This document shows positions 1-5,421 of a DNA stretch of 5,528 nucleotides, piece by piece; the first letter of the stretch is position 1, and each line of letters starts with the position of its first letter. This DNA comes from Immundisolibacter sp. GTDB lineage: Bacteria; Pseudomonadota; Gammaproteobacteria; Immundisolibacterales; Immundisolibacteraceae. Position numbers and translations under genes: made by a program. Location: assembly GCF_041601295.1 (NCBI RefSeq), contig NZ_JBFIII010000138.1, positions 1 to 5,528 on the forward strand. Reading direction: 5' to 3'. The notes under the pieces are model-generated. The model made no database searches, was not told the DNA's origin, and worked only from the letters and a program-made list of their open reading frames with translations.

Positions 1-136
1 GCAGAGCGGAGCGGGCCGCCAGATAGGTCGAGTCATTGCCCAGGGCCGCCAGATACGTGTCCAGAAGATCGATCGCGCCGACCGTCGGCGTGCCCAGCGA
101 CAGCACGCACACAGCAAGCAGTGGAGCTTTGCGCAT
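1..136 (-). CDS. TolC-family outer membrane protein of type I secretion (N-terminal 45 residues, partial)
   Basis: The first 45 codons are present and the rest lies beyond the left edge. Residues 1-21 look like a Sec signal peptide: a basic start (MRK), a hydrophobic stretch at about 5-15, and a likely cleavage after TVGA at residue 21. The mature start, IDLLDTYLAALGNDSTYLAA, matches the opening of TolC/PrtF/AprF-type proteins, usually close to 'L-DAY-AAL-NDP-Y-AA'. Known TolC proteins form trimeric outer-membrane channels with a long periplasmic tunnel, so this would be the exit duct of the secretion machine encoded just upstream. The ATG shares its A with the TGA of the HlyD-like gene (TGATG, 134-138). 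AGGA (plus-strand tcct, 143-146) lies 6 bases before it, so translational coupling is likely. The family call rests on a short fragment but is strongly supported by gene order. Confidence 0.85.
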   Translation of the reverse strand, partial: MRKAPLLAVCVLSLGTPTVGAIDLLDTYLAALGNDSTYLAARSAL

Positions 137-1527
137 CAGGCTTCCTTGAAAGCGTTGGACAGGCGCCGCACCACCGGACGCATCAAGTACTGCATGAAGG
201 TGCGCTCGCCCGTCTTGATGACGATCTCCACCGGCATGCCCGGTTGCAACACTCTTGCGCCGAGCGTCTTCATGCCCTCGGGAGTGATGGCGACCCGCGC
301 CAGATAGTGGCGGGGCACGTCATTCTGTTCCACCACCAGATCGGCAGAAACCGACGTTACGTTGCCATCGAGCATCAGGTTCGGGTCATCAATGAAGGCG
401 GGGCTGCGCACGTTGACGGCAAGCCCGGCATGCACCCGGTCGATCATCTGGGGCGCAATACGCGCCTCGACAATAATCGGCTCGTCCAGCGGCACGATGT
501 CCAGCAACCGGGCACCGGCGGGAATGACGCCGCCTACCGTGGTCACCGCCAGATTCACCACAAATCCATCGACCGGCGCACGGATGATGGTGCGCGCCAG
601 ATCCTCGGCGGCCATGCGTTCGTGTTGTTCAAGCACCTCGACCTCGCGGGTCGTGTCGGCCAGCAGCTGCTCCACTTCGCGCTGATACTCCTGGCGTCGC
701 TGGGTCATGCGCAGCTCGGTTTCCGCAAGATTGCTCTGCGCGGTGCTGACGTTGGCGGCCAGGCCGCTGACCGCGCCGCTCAGTTCGGCGGCGACGCCTT
801 GCTCCTCCAGCCAGCGGTTGCGTGGCAGATAGCCCTCGCGGGCCAGATCGCCAGTCCACTTGAGCTTCTCTTCCACCAGCTTCAGTTGGGCTTTCTTGGC
901 GGCCAGCTGGGCGCGCAAACCGCGAATCGCGTCCCTGATGGCGGTGCTGTTCTGAGTCAGGATGTCGATGTCGCCCTGCAGGGCTCTGCGGCGGGTCTCG
1001 AACAGCTGTTCCTGAAGCCGTGTTTTCTCGCGCACCTGGGGGTCGGCATCGGCAGCGGCGATGACATTGGGATGAAAAACAATCCGGTTCGCGCCCGTCT
1101 GCTCCGCTTCCAGCCGGTTCTGTTGGGTTCTCAGAGACAGATATTGCTGCCGCAGGGCTTGATGGGTGGTGCTGGCCAGGGTCGAGTCCAGGCGCAACAG
1201 AATCTGCCCGGCGGCTACTTTTTCCGCTTCACGAACCTGAATGGCGCTGACGATGCCGCCGGTCAGGTGCTGCACTACCTTGCGTTTGGTATCCACAGAC
1301 ACAATGCCCGAGGCCGGCACGCCTTCGTCCAGTGGCGCAAACAGCGCCCACAGAAAAAATGCCAGCAGCCCCAGCATCAACAGCCACACACCACGGCGCA
1401 CGGAGCGGGCCGGATTGTTGACGTCGGCCAAGACGATATCTACCTGTGCCTGCGACAGGCTCGATTCGGCGGCGGGTTCCTTGAGGGTGCCCAGCTTGTC
1501 TGTCAGCCATTTGCCAATCGTGTTCAT
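136..1527 (-). CDS. HlyD-family membrane fusion (periplasmic adaptor) protein of a type I secretion system
   Basis: Encodes 463 residues, the usual size for HlyD/PrtE/LipC/HasE proteins. It has a short cytoplasmic N-terminus, one membrane segment at about 45-64, and a first half-lipoyl/beta region at about 75-115 (TKRKVVQHLTGGIVSAIQV, then GQILLRLD). A long coiled-coil hairpin spans about 120-315 with a tip near 228-240 (LAREGYLPRNRWLE). The second lipoyl half at 312-345 carries IRAPVDGFVVNL. A C-terminal beta domain ends in LQPGMPVEIVIKTGERT (427-443), the HlyD family signature. Such adaptors link the inner-membrane ABC transporter to TolC. I chose the ATG at 1527 because AAGG lies 7 bases upstream and the protein then begins in normal HlyD fashion; the open frame runs on to 1677, but that extension is unlike the family and overlaps the transporter gene. 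A 70-base gap separates it from the transporter gene. The export substrate cannot be deduced. Confidence 0.95.
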   Translation of the reverse strand: MNTIGKWLTDKLGTLKEPAAESSLSQAQVDIVLADVNNPARSVRRGVWLLMLGLLAFFLWALFAPLDEGVPASGIVSVDTKRKVVQHLTGGIVSAIQVREAEKVAAGQILLRLDSTLASTTHQALRQQYLSLRTQQNRLEAEQTGANRIVFHPNVIAAADADPQVREKTRLQEQLFETRRRALQGDIDILTQNSTAIRDAIRGLRAQLAAKKAQLKLVEEKLKWTGDLAREGYLPRNRWLEEQGVAAELSGAVSGLAANVSTAQSNLAETELRMTQRRQEYQREVEQLLADTTREVEVLEQHERMAAEDLARTIIRAPVDGFVVNLAVTTVGGVIPAGARLLDIVPLDEPIIVEARIAPQMIDRVHAGLAVNVRSPAFIDDPNLMLDGNVTSVSADLVVEQNDVPRHYLARVAITPEGMKTLGARVLQPGMPVEIVIKTGERTFMQYLMRPVVRRLSNAFKEA

Positions 1528-1597
1528 CCGCTTGCCTTGACCTGTGTGGCGCTTCGGCGCAATGAGGCGGCCAGCGTACGGCTGCCCCGTCGCGCCG

Positions 1598-3319
1598 CTA
1601 GCTTTGACTGGCGATGGCCGCCTTCTTTTCCTGGGCAGCCTGCGAAAGTGTCGCCAGAACCTGTTGCCGTGGGCCAAACAGCTGCACGGTACCGTCTCGC
1701 AACAGCATCAACAAATCCACCGCCGCCAGGATGCTGGTGCGATGGGTGATGACGATCACCGTCCTGCCGGCTTCTTTCTGTGCCACTACCGCCTGAACCA
1801 GCGCTGCTTCGCCGGCGTCGTCGAGGTTGGAGTTCGGCTCGTCCAGCACGATCACGGCGGGTTGGCCGTACAGTGCGCGGGCCAGTGCAATGCGTTGCCG
1901 TTGGCCACCGGAAAGAAAGCTGCCGCCAATGCCGATGGACGTGTCGTAGCCATCCGGAAAACCCAGAATCATGTCGTGGACGCCGGCTTGTCGGGCGGCT
2001 TCGATGACCTTGTCCGGCTCCGGATCGCCGAATCGGGAAATATTCTCGGCGATGGTGCCTTCGAACAGCTCGACGTCCTGAGGCAGGTAACCGATGTGGC
2101 CGCCCAGCTGTTCCTTGTCCCAACGAAAGATATCGGCGCCGTCCAGACGCACCGTGCCGGAGGTGGTCGGCCACACGCCGACCAGCAGGCGGGCCAGGGT
2201 TGATTTGCCCGACGCGCTCGGGCCCACGATGCCCAGAATGCTGCCCGGCTGGATGGCGAACGACACGCCCTTGATGATTGGCGTCCGGCCTCCCGGGGCG
2301 GTTGCCACCACGCCCTCGACCGCAAGCTGCCCCTTGGGCGCGGGCAGTGCCATGCGTTGCTCGCGTTGCGGATACTCGCCCAGCAAGGCGTTCAGTCGCT
2401 GATAGGCCGTGCGGGCCGAGATCAGGTGTTTCCAGGACGAAATCAGCTGTTCGACCGGGGCCAGCGCCCGGCCCATCAGGATGGAAGCGGCAATCATGGC
2501 GCCAGCCGACACATGGCCCTGCACCGCCAGCAAGGCGCCCAGGCCCAGAATCAGCGACTGCAAGCTGATGCGGATAAATTTGCTGACCGCCGTCACCTGG
2601 CTGGCGCGTTCGCTGGCCAGCGCCTGCAGGGCAAGTACTTCCTGGTGCTTGACGTGCCAGCGTGCCCGCACCCGCAGCAGCATGCCCATCGCCTCGATCA
2701 CTTCGGCGTTACGCAGGTTGTTGGCGGCGTAGTTGGACGCGCGAATCGAGGCGGCGTTGGCCTGCGACAGTGGCCCACGGGTTACCCATTCGTTTATCAG
2801 GGCAAGGATGATCAGCAGCGCCGCGCCTATCGTTGCCAGCAATCCAAGCCACGGATGCAACAGGAAAATAACCGCCAGATAAATGGGAAACCACGGCGCA
2901 TCGAAAAACGCGAACGCACCGCTGCCGGTAAAGAACTGCCTGACATGCGTCAGGTCATTGAGCGACTGGCTCGGGCTGGCGCCTACCCGGCGCAGGTTGG
3001 CCTCGAACGAAGCGGTGAACACCCGCGCATTCATCCGGGCGTCGAACAGCGAGCCGGCCCGCACCAGCAGCTGCGACCGCACCCACTCCAGACCTGCCAT
3101 CAGCGCATACAACCCCAGCACCACCACCGTCAGCATCAGCAAGGTTGATTCACTACGGCTGCTCAGCACCCGGTCATAGATCTGCAACATGTAAATCGCA
3201 GGCACCAGCAGCAGCATATTGATGATGAAACTGAACCCGCCCGTGGTCACGAACAAGCGCCGCAGCGAAAACAAAGCCTCCGCCAGCTCGGATTGCGGGC
3301 CGCTGTCCTTTATGGCCAT
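1598..3319 (-). CDS. Type I secretion ABC transporter (permease/ATPase), PrtD/LipB/HasD-like
   Basis: Encodes 573 residues, the expected length for PrtD-type exporters, with a transmembrane half followed by an ATPase half. Hydrophobic segments lie near 29-47, 58-76, 145-175 and 250-285. The ATPase carries Walker A GPSASGKST (366-374), a Q-loop at Q414 in GYLPQDVELFEGTIAENI, signature LSGGQRQR (469-476), Walker B VIVLDE (489-494), a D-loop NSNLD (496-500) and switch His H526, so every catalytic element is intact. There is no N-terminal peptidase C39 or C39-like domain, unlike bacteriocin exporters or HlyB. PrtD/LipB/HasD relatives export RTX proteases, lipases or haemophores bearing a C-terminal secretion signal. 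The ATG at 3319 is chosen because GGGAG lies 7 bases upstream; the frame stays open to 3433, but those extra residues are not family-like. It is the first gene of the secretion cluster, followed by HlyD and TolC homologues. Its substrate is not identifiable here. Confidence 0.96.
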   Translation of the reverse strand: MAIKDSGPQSELAEALFSLRRLFVTTGGFSFIINMLLLVPAIYMLQIYDRVLSSRSESTLLMLTVVVLGLYALMAGLEWVRSQLLVRAGSLFDARMNARVFTASFEANLRRVGASPSQSLNDLTHVRQFFTGSGAFAFFDAPWFPIYLAVIFLLHPWLGLLATIGAALLIILALINEWVTRGPLSQANAASIRASNYAANNLRNAEVIEAMGMLLRVRARWHVKHQEVLALQALASERASQVTAVSKFIRISLQSLILGLGALLAVQGHVSAGAMIAASILMGRALAPVEQLISSWKHLISARTAYQRLNALLGEYPQREQRMALPAPKGQLAVEGVVATAPGGRTPIIKGVSFAIQPGSILGIVGPSASGKSTLARLLVGVWPTTSGTVRLDGADIFRWDKEQLGGHIGYLPQDVELFEGTIAENISRFGDPEPDKVIEAARQAGVHDMILGFPDGYDTSIGIGGSFLSGGQRQRIALARALYGQPAVIVLDEPNSNLDDAGEAALVQAVVAQKEAGRTVIVITHRTSILAAVDLLMLLRDGTVQLFGPRQQVLATLSQAAQEKKAAIASQS

Positions 3320-3326
3320 TTTTTTA

Positions 3327-3331
3327 CTCCC
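3327..3331 (-). promoter_or_regulatory. Ribosome binding site of the ABC transporter gene
   Basis: On the minus strand GGGAG is followed by TAAAAAA and then ATG, which is a strong Shine-Dalgarno at ideal spacing with an A-rich spacer. It decides the start at 3319 against the upstream in-frame ATG at 3433. Confidence 0.8.
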
Positions 3332-3569
3332 ACGGGACGCCGCTCCTGCACGGGCGGGCGCGATGCTGATATGCCATACGCGCCGGGGCGTACTGTACTG
3401 CGAAGCAGCCGGTGACTCGACGCCGACCGCCATCGCCTGAAAAGCCGCTCATGGTTTGGAACTTACGCCCTGGAGAATGCCTTGCACGGTTAACGGTGCG
3501 AGCACCGGCGTGCTTGAGCGCCGGGTGCCGCCAAACCTGGAGGAACCAGTAATGTCGGTGGACCACGTT

Positions 3570-3587
3570 CGCCGCTACCGGGCGGCG
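3570..3587 (-). terminator. Possible weak terminator or stabilising hairpin after the DUF427 gene
   Basis: CGCCGC and GCGGCG form a perfect 6-bp stem around a 6-base loop, starting 2 bases after the DUF427 stop codon. No T-run follows on the minus strand, so it is not a canonical intrinsic terminator. It may only stabilise the 3' end. Confidence 0.25.
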
Positions 3588-3589
3588 GA

Positions 3590-3874
3590 CTAGGACTCCG
3601 TGACTTCCACGCCCCGCCAGAAGGCGACCCGGTCCTTGATCTGTTCGGCCGCCGTCTTGGGCTGCGGGTAATACCAGGCCGCGTCACCATTACGCGCGCC
3701 GTTGACCAGTAAGGAGTAGTAGCTGGCCGTACCCTTCCACGGACACACCGACGTGGTGGGGCTATCCTCCAGCAGCGCGCGGTTGACCGATTCGGGCGGG
3801 AAATAATGATTGCCTTCGACCACGACCGTGTCCGACGACTCGGCAATAACCTGTCCGTTCCAGATGGCTTTCAT
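3590..3874 (-). CDS. DUF427 domain-containing protein
   Basis: Encodes 94 residues, the normal length of single-domain DUF427 proteins (Pfam PF04248). The family's conserved core is visible: MKAIWNGQVIAES at the start, the V-EGNHYFPPESV segment (18-30), the TSVCPWKGTASYY motif (41-53), then AAWYYPQPKTAAEQIKDRVA at 65-84 and FW at 85-86. Family members are small, mostly cytosolic proteins with an all-beta fold and no firmly established biochemical role, so I assign no function. The ATG at 3874 is preferred to the one at 3880 because the only good Shine-Dalgarno, GGAG, lies 8 bases before it but only 2 bases before the other. The gene lies 270 bp upstream of the secretion operon on the same strand. 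Nothing in its sequence connects it to secretion, and no membrane segment or signal peptide is seen. Confidence 0.93.
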   Translation of the reverse strand: MKAIWNGQVIAESSDTVVVEGNHYFPPESVNRALLEDSPTTSVCPWKGTASYYSLLVNGARNGDAAWYYPQPKTAAEQIKDRVAFWRGVEVTES

Positions 3875-3880
3875 GGTCAT

Positions 3881-4193
3881 GACTCCAGACTGTGCTTGGG
3901 CGGTTGCCAAGATAGCTTACCGTCCCGGTTTTGTGGGCAGGGCATAACCAGCGGTATTTGCCCAAACACACCACCGGCTGGCGCGCAGCCGATTCAGTTC
4001 GAGGTGCCGCGGGCAGACTGGAGAACCGCAGATCTATCCAGCGCTTCCGTAGCAAATCGGCATCGTCCTGTATCAAGCAAGGACGGAAACGCCCTTTCGC
4101 AGTGCGGCTGCGCAGGTAGGTGCGACTAACCCGACGTCGCCCATAAGCCTTGGGAGCAATAGAGGAGTGATATTGAACTGTAGGGCTTGACCT
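3881..4193. other. Intergenic stretch without a recognisable gene
   Basis: These 313 bases lie between the DUF427 start and the hairpin element. The open frames of 60-107 codons here have no good ribosome binding site and no sequence I recognise; all look like random open frames in GC-rich DNA. A small stem (CGCAG/CTGCG) lies near 4099-4113. The DUF427 promoter must lie at the left end, but no clear consensus is visible. The right end holds TTGACC (4187-4192) just before the mobile element. I found no remaining IS3 OrfB coding sequence here. Confidence 0.5.
3883..3886 (-). promoter_or_regulatory. Ribosome binding site deciding the DUF427 start
   Basis: On the minus strand GGAG precedes TCATGACCATG. 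Its spacing is 2 bases to the first ATG (3880) and 8 bases to the second (3874), so the second is the likely start. Confidence 0.6.
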
Positions 4194-4197
4194 CTAG
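4194..4197. repeat. Left CTAG flank, probable target-site duplication
   Basis: CTAG directly precedes the left GGAAGCGCTGA end and is matched by CTAG directly after the right end. Because CTAG is a palindrome, it could instead be the outermost part of the inverted repeats. Confidence 0.55.
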
Positions 4198-4349
4198 GGA
4201 AGCGCTGAATAAATCCGCCCTGGATTTGTCAGCGCCCGTCATCGGAAAAGCGTGGTTTTCCGATGACTCACAAAATCAGTGACTTACAGCCACAGATTTT
4301 GGCAGCGCATCCCTGCGCTGCGGGAGCCGCTGAATAAATCAGCGGTTCC
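4198..4349. mobile_element. Non-autonomous MITE-like element made of five hairpins, IS5-subgroup-like ends
   Basis: The 152-bp element carries no gene. Its ends are imperfect inverted repeats, GGAAGCGCTGAATAAATC on the left and GGAACCGCTGATTTATTC read inward from the right; the outer 11 bases match at 10 positions. Both sides are flanked by CTAG (4194-4197 and 4350-4353). IS5-subgroup elements are known to duplicate YTAR targets such as CTAG, and E. coli IS5 itself begins GGAAGGTGCGAATAAG, which resembles these ends. Five consecutive stem-loops fill the interior: 4202-4235, 4238-4267, 4271-4301, 4302-4321 and 4322-4350. The element and its duplication are seen directly; descent from an IS5-group transposon is inference. 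The alternative is an uncharacterised REP/BIME-like repeat. Confidence 0.65.
4238..4267. repeat. Perfect 12-bp hairpin inside the MITE
   Basis: GTCATCGGAAAA (4238-4249) and TTTTCCGATGAC (4256-4267) pair perfectly around the loop GCGTGG. It is the longest uninterrupted stem in the window and is central to the element's folding. Confidence 0.9.
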
Positions 4350-4350
4350 C
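4322..4350. repeat. 12-bp hairpin at the right end of the MITE
   Basis: GGGAGCCGCTGA (4322-4333) pairs with TCAGCGGTTCCC (4339-4350) around the loop ATAAA; the only imperfect position is one G-T pair. The outer strand is the terminal inverted repeat, so the end of the element folds on itself. The left end forms a similar stem with one bulge (4202-4235). Confidence 0.88.
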
Positions 4351-4353
4351 TAG
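4350..4353. repeat. Right CTAG flank, probable target-site duplication
   Basis: CTAG follows the right inverted end (GGAACCGCTGA read inward on the minus strand) and pairs with the copy at 4194-4197. Confidence 0.55.
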
Positions 4354-4625
4354 GTTGTTCGGAAATATCCGAGCCTGGCCCCTTCGAACTTTTTGCCGTT
4401 GTCAGTACGGATGATCTTGGGTAGGCAGCACTGCCACACCAGGCGATCCAGCAGCCCGTTCAGACGCTTGGCGTCCGCGACCTCCAAGCCGCTGAACTCG
4501 CTGCGCTAGAGGTAATAGCTGGCTTCCGAAAAGCCGTGGCGTCGGCACGTCTCTTTCACGGGCAGCCGGGCCTCGGCTTCCTGCAAAAAGCCAATAATTT
4601 GCTCTTCCGAGAAACGCCTCTTCAC
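4350..4625 (-). pseudogene. IS3-family transposase remnant: OrfA N-terminus fused to OrfB core, with nonsense codon
   Basis: Reading from a GTG at 4625, preceded by GAGGAGAT, the frame gives KRRFSEEQIIGFLQEAEARL, then VKETCRRHGFSEASYYL. This is the helix-turn-helix start of IS3-family OrfA. Codon 40 is TAG (4506-4508) where the family has the tryptophan of YYLWRS, so OrfA is broken by a probable TGG-to-TAG change. The frame goes on with RSEFSGLEVADAKRLN and then jumps to DRLVWQCCLPKIIRTDNGKK (codons 60-79), which belongs to the OrfB integrase core and includes the second catalytic Asp of the DDE triad (codon 75). The end of OrfA and the first part of OrfB are therefore deleted. IS3 similarity stops near codon 82 (about 4380). 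The codons from there to the TAG at 4350-4352 are not IS3-like and stop at the MITE border. No functional transposase can be made. Confidence 0.85.
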
Positions 4626-4696
4626 GGCTGATCTCCTCGCGTCATGGGATCAGACTCTAAACGCTACCACTGCTCAATCTTGGGGGGCGTCGATCA
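4380..4696 (-). mobile_element. Left-end remnant of an IS3-family insertion sequence
   Basis: This holds the OrfA/OrfB remnant plus its leader and a probable terminal inverted repeat. Read on the minus strand from 4696 the end is TGATCGACGCCCCCC, starting with the TG typical of IS3 ends and with a C-rich run. The other end of the element is missing, truncated near 4380. The exact outer boundary is inferred from the TG and from similarity to the IS end at 5422. Confidence 0.7.
4667..4696 (-). repeat. Probable left terminal inverted repeat of the IS3 remnant
   Basis: From 4696 inward the minus strand reads TGATCGACGCCCCCC, then AAGATTGAGCAGTGG. With one gap it matches roughly 20 of 30 positions of the IS end starting at 5422, the degree of match often seen between IS3 termini. 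Confidence 0.5.
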
Positions 4697-4818
4697 TGAC
4701 CACAAGACCAGTGCCGGGGGGTTAGAATCCAGGTCAGGCATCGGGGAAGGCTCGGTAGGTCCCGGTGCGGTGACGCAAGGTGACAGGACGCATCGAAGAT
4801 GAAGATACGGAGTGATTC

Positions 4819-5004
4819 ATGGCCAGCGTAAAAGATGCTGCCCGGCAACTGATCGAGCAACTGCCCGACCAAGTCACCTGGGACGACATCATGTATGAGT
4901 TCTACGTAAAGCAAAAGATCGACGCAGGCCTGGCCGATATTGCAGCCGGCCGCACTCACGCGCATGAGGACGTAAAAGCCGAGCTGCTCGGCCATGCCGA
5001 TTAG
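4819..5004 (+). CDS. Antitoxin of a RelE/ParE-type toxin-antitoxin system
   Basis: Encodes 61 residues, mostly predicted helical and acidic in the middle: VKDAARQLIEQLPDQVTWDD (4-23) followed by IMYEFYVKQKIDAGLADIAA (24-43) and GRTHAHEDVK. This pattern (short helix, 'LP..-TWDDIMYE.YV..KI..GL.DI.AGR...HE-V') is one I recognise from small RelB-like antitoxins encoded directly before RelE/ParE toxins, commonly annotated only as hypothetical or antitoxin. The protein would neutralise the toxin by direct binding. No classical ribbon-helix-helix DNA-binding N-terminus is obvious. GGAG (4809-4812) lies 6 bases before the ATG. The stop overlaps the toxin start by 11 bases, the usual coupled arrangement. 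Autoregulation is typical of such operons, but no operator is evident. Confidence 0.85.
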   Translation: MASVKDAARQLIEQLPDQVTWDDIMYEFYVKQKIDAGLADIAAGRTHAHEDVKAELLGHAD

Positions 5005-5299
5005 GTGGGCCGAGCGTGCCCGGACCGATGTACGGGACTTGCGGTCGTATATCGCGCAAGACTCGCCATACTATGCGCGGCAGTTCGTGGCACGGATATT
5101 AAGGGCGGTCGATAAACTCGTCGATCATCCGAAAATCGGACGGCTTGTGCCAGAGGCTGAGCGCGAGGACGTGCGTGAGTTGCTCGTTCAGCCCTATCGC
5201 ATCATTTACGTGGTCCAGTCCACTACGATCCACATCGTCACCGTCGCCCACGGCGCGCGCGATCTTGCGCGCATGCAGCTAGCGCCATGGGAGGGGTGA
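4994..5299 (+). CDS. RelE/ParE-family toxin
   Basis: Encodes 101 residues, the typical toxin length. ParE-superfamily hallmarks run in order: IRWAERARTDVRDLRSYIAQ (3-22) and DSPYYARQFVARI for the N-terminal helices, LVDHPKIGRLVPE (42-54), the central strand region VRELLVQPYRIIYVV (60-74), and the C-terminal strand IHIVTVAHGARDL (79-91). The YRIIY segment and the H-x-x-RDL ending fit the ParE/RelE fold. ParE proteins poison DNA gyrase, whereas RelE proteins cleave mRNA on ribosomes; which applies here cannot be settled from sequence, though the look is more ParE-like. The ATG sits inside the antitoxin's last codons, so translation is coupled. The frame is intact and the gene appears functional, unlike the IS remnants around it. 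Confidence 0.9.
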   Translation: MPIRWAERARTDVRDLRSYIAQDSPYYARQFVARILRAVDKLVDHPKIGRLVPEAEREDVRELLVQPYRIIYVVQSTTIHIVTVAHGARDLARMQLAPWEG

Positions 5300-5421
5300 C
5301 GTTCATCGTCGGTCTGCGCCCGTCCATGTCGAAGGGAATGACCACAATATCCGCCTGAGGGGGTCAAGGTGGGTAAGGGGTCAGAGTTGTTAGCTTCCAC
5401 CCGTTTACGTGGATGAGGTGC
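5300..5421. other. Spacer between the toxin gene and the right-hand IS end
   Basis: No gene is seen. It holds two GGGGTCA copies about 16 bases apart, near 5360 and 5377, and a small stem TCCAC/GTGGA near 5396-5413. There is no canonical terminator for the toxin operon. Confidence 0.4.

Larger units (their letters stand above)
3320..3589. other. 270-bp intergenic region upstream of the secretion operon
   Basis: This gap separates the DUF427 stop from the transporter start and should hold the secretion promoter if the three genes form their own operon. I could not pick a convincing -35/-10 pair. It contains a near-palindrome at 3484-3499 (gcacggttaacggtgc, one mismatched pair), a small stem at 3501-3514 (AGCAC/GTGCT), and a GC-rich hairpin next to the DUF427 stop. 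No RNA gene was recognised. Confidence 0.5.

Noticed and set aside
1528..1677. N-terminal extension of the HlyD-like gene to the ATG at 1677
   Set aside because: The added residues are basic and unlike the family and would overlap the transporter gene by 80 bases, whereas the ATG at 1527 has AAGG at correct spacing.
121..1749. 542-codon open frame on the plus strand
   Set aside because: It is antisense to the HlyD-like gene and runs into the ABC gene's 3' end. Its composition is rich in Gln, His, Arg and Gly with no recognisable domain, whereas the opposite strand gives a full HlyD protein.
1524..2174. 216-codon minus-strand frame
   Set aside because: It overlaps the ATPase domain in another frame, and its Arg/Gly/Ser-rich translation has no domain.
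2357..3148. 263-codon open frame on the plus strand
   Set aside because: It is antisense to the ABC transporter and a by-product of GC-rich codon use.
3320..3433. N-terminal extension of the ABC transporter to the ATG at 3433
   Set aside because: It lacks a good ribosome site and would place the strong GGGAG site inside the coding sequence; PrtD-type proteins begin near the chosen Met.
3806..4129. 107-codon plus-strand frame covering the DUF427 start and the gap beyond
   Set aside because: It is partly antisense to DUF427, and its translation has no recognisable motif or ribosome binding site.
4194..4353. CRISPR array or riboswitch as explanation of the repeated stems
   Set aside because: The stems differ from one another with no constant repeat and spacer, and the element has transposon-like ends and no downstream gene in suitable orientation.
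4780..4808. Possible promoter GTGACA-17-AGATAC before the antitoxin
   Set aside because: The -10 match is poor and it abuts the Shine-Dalgarno, so the transcript would start too late to include the ribosome site.
4657..4995. 112-codon minus-strand frame across the antitoxin
   Set aside because: It is antisense to a well-supported antitoxin gene and extends into the IS end, with no recognisable domain.
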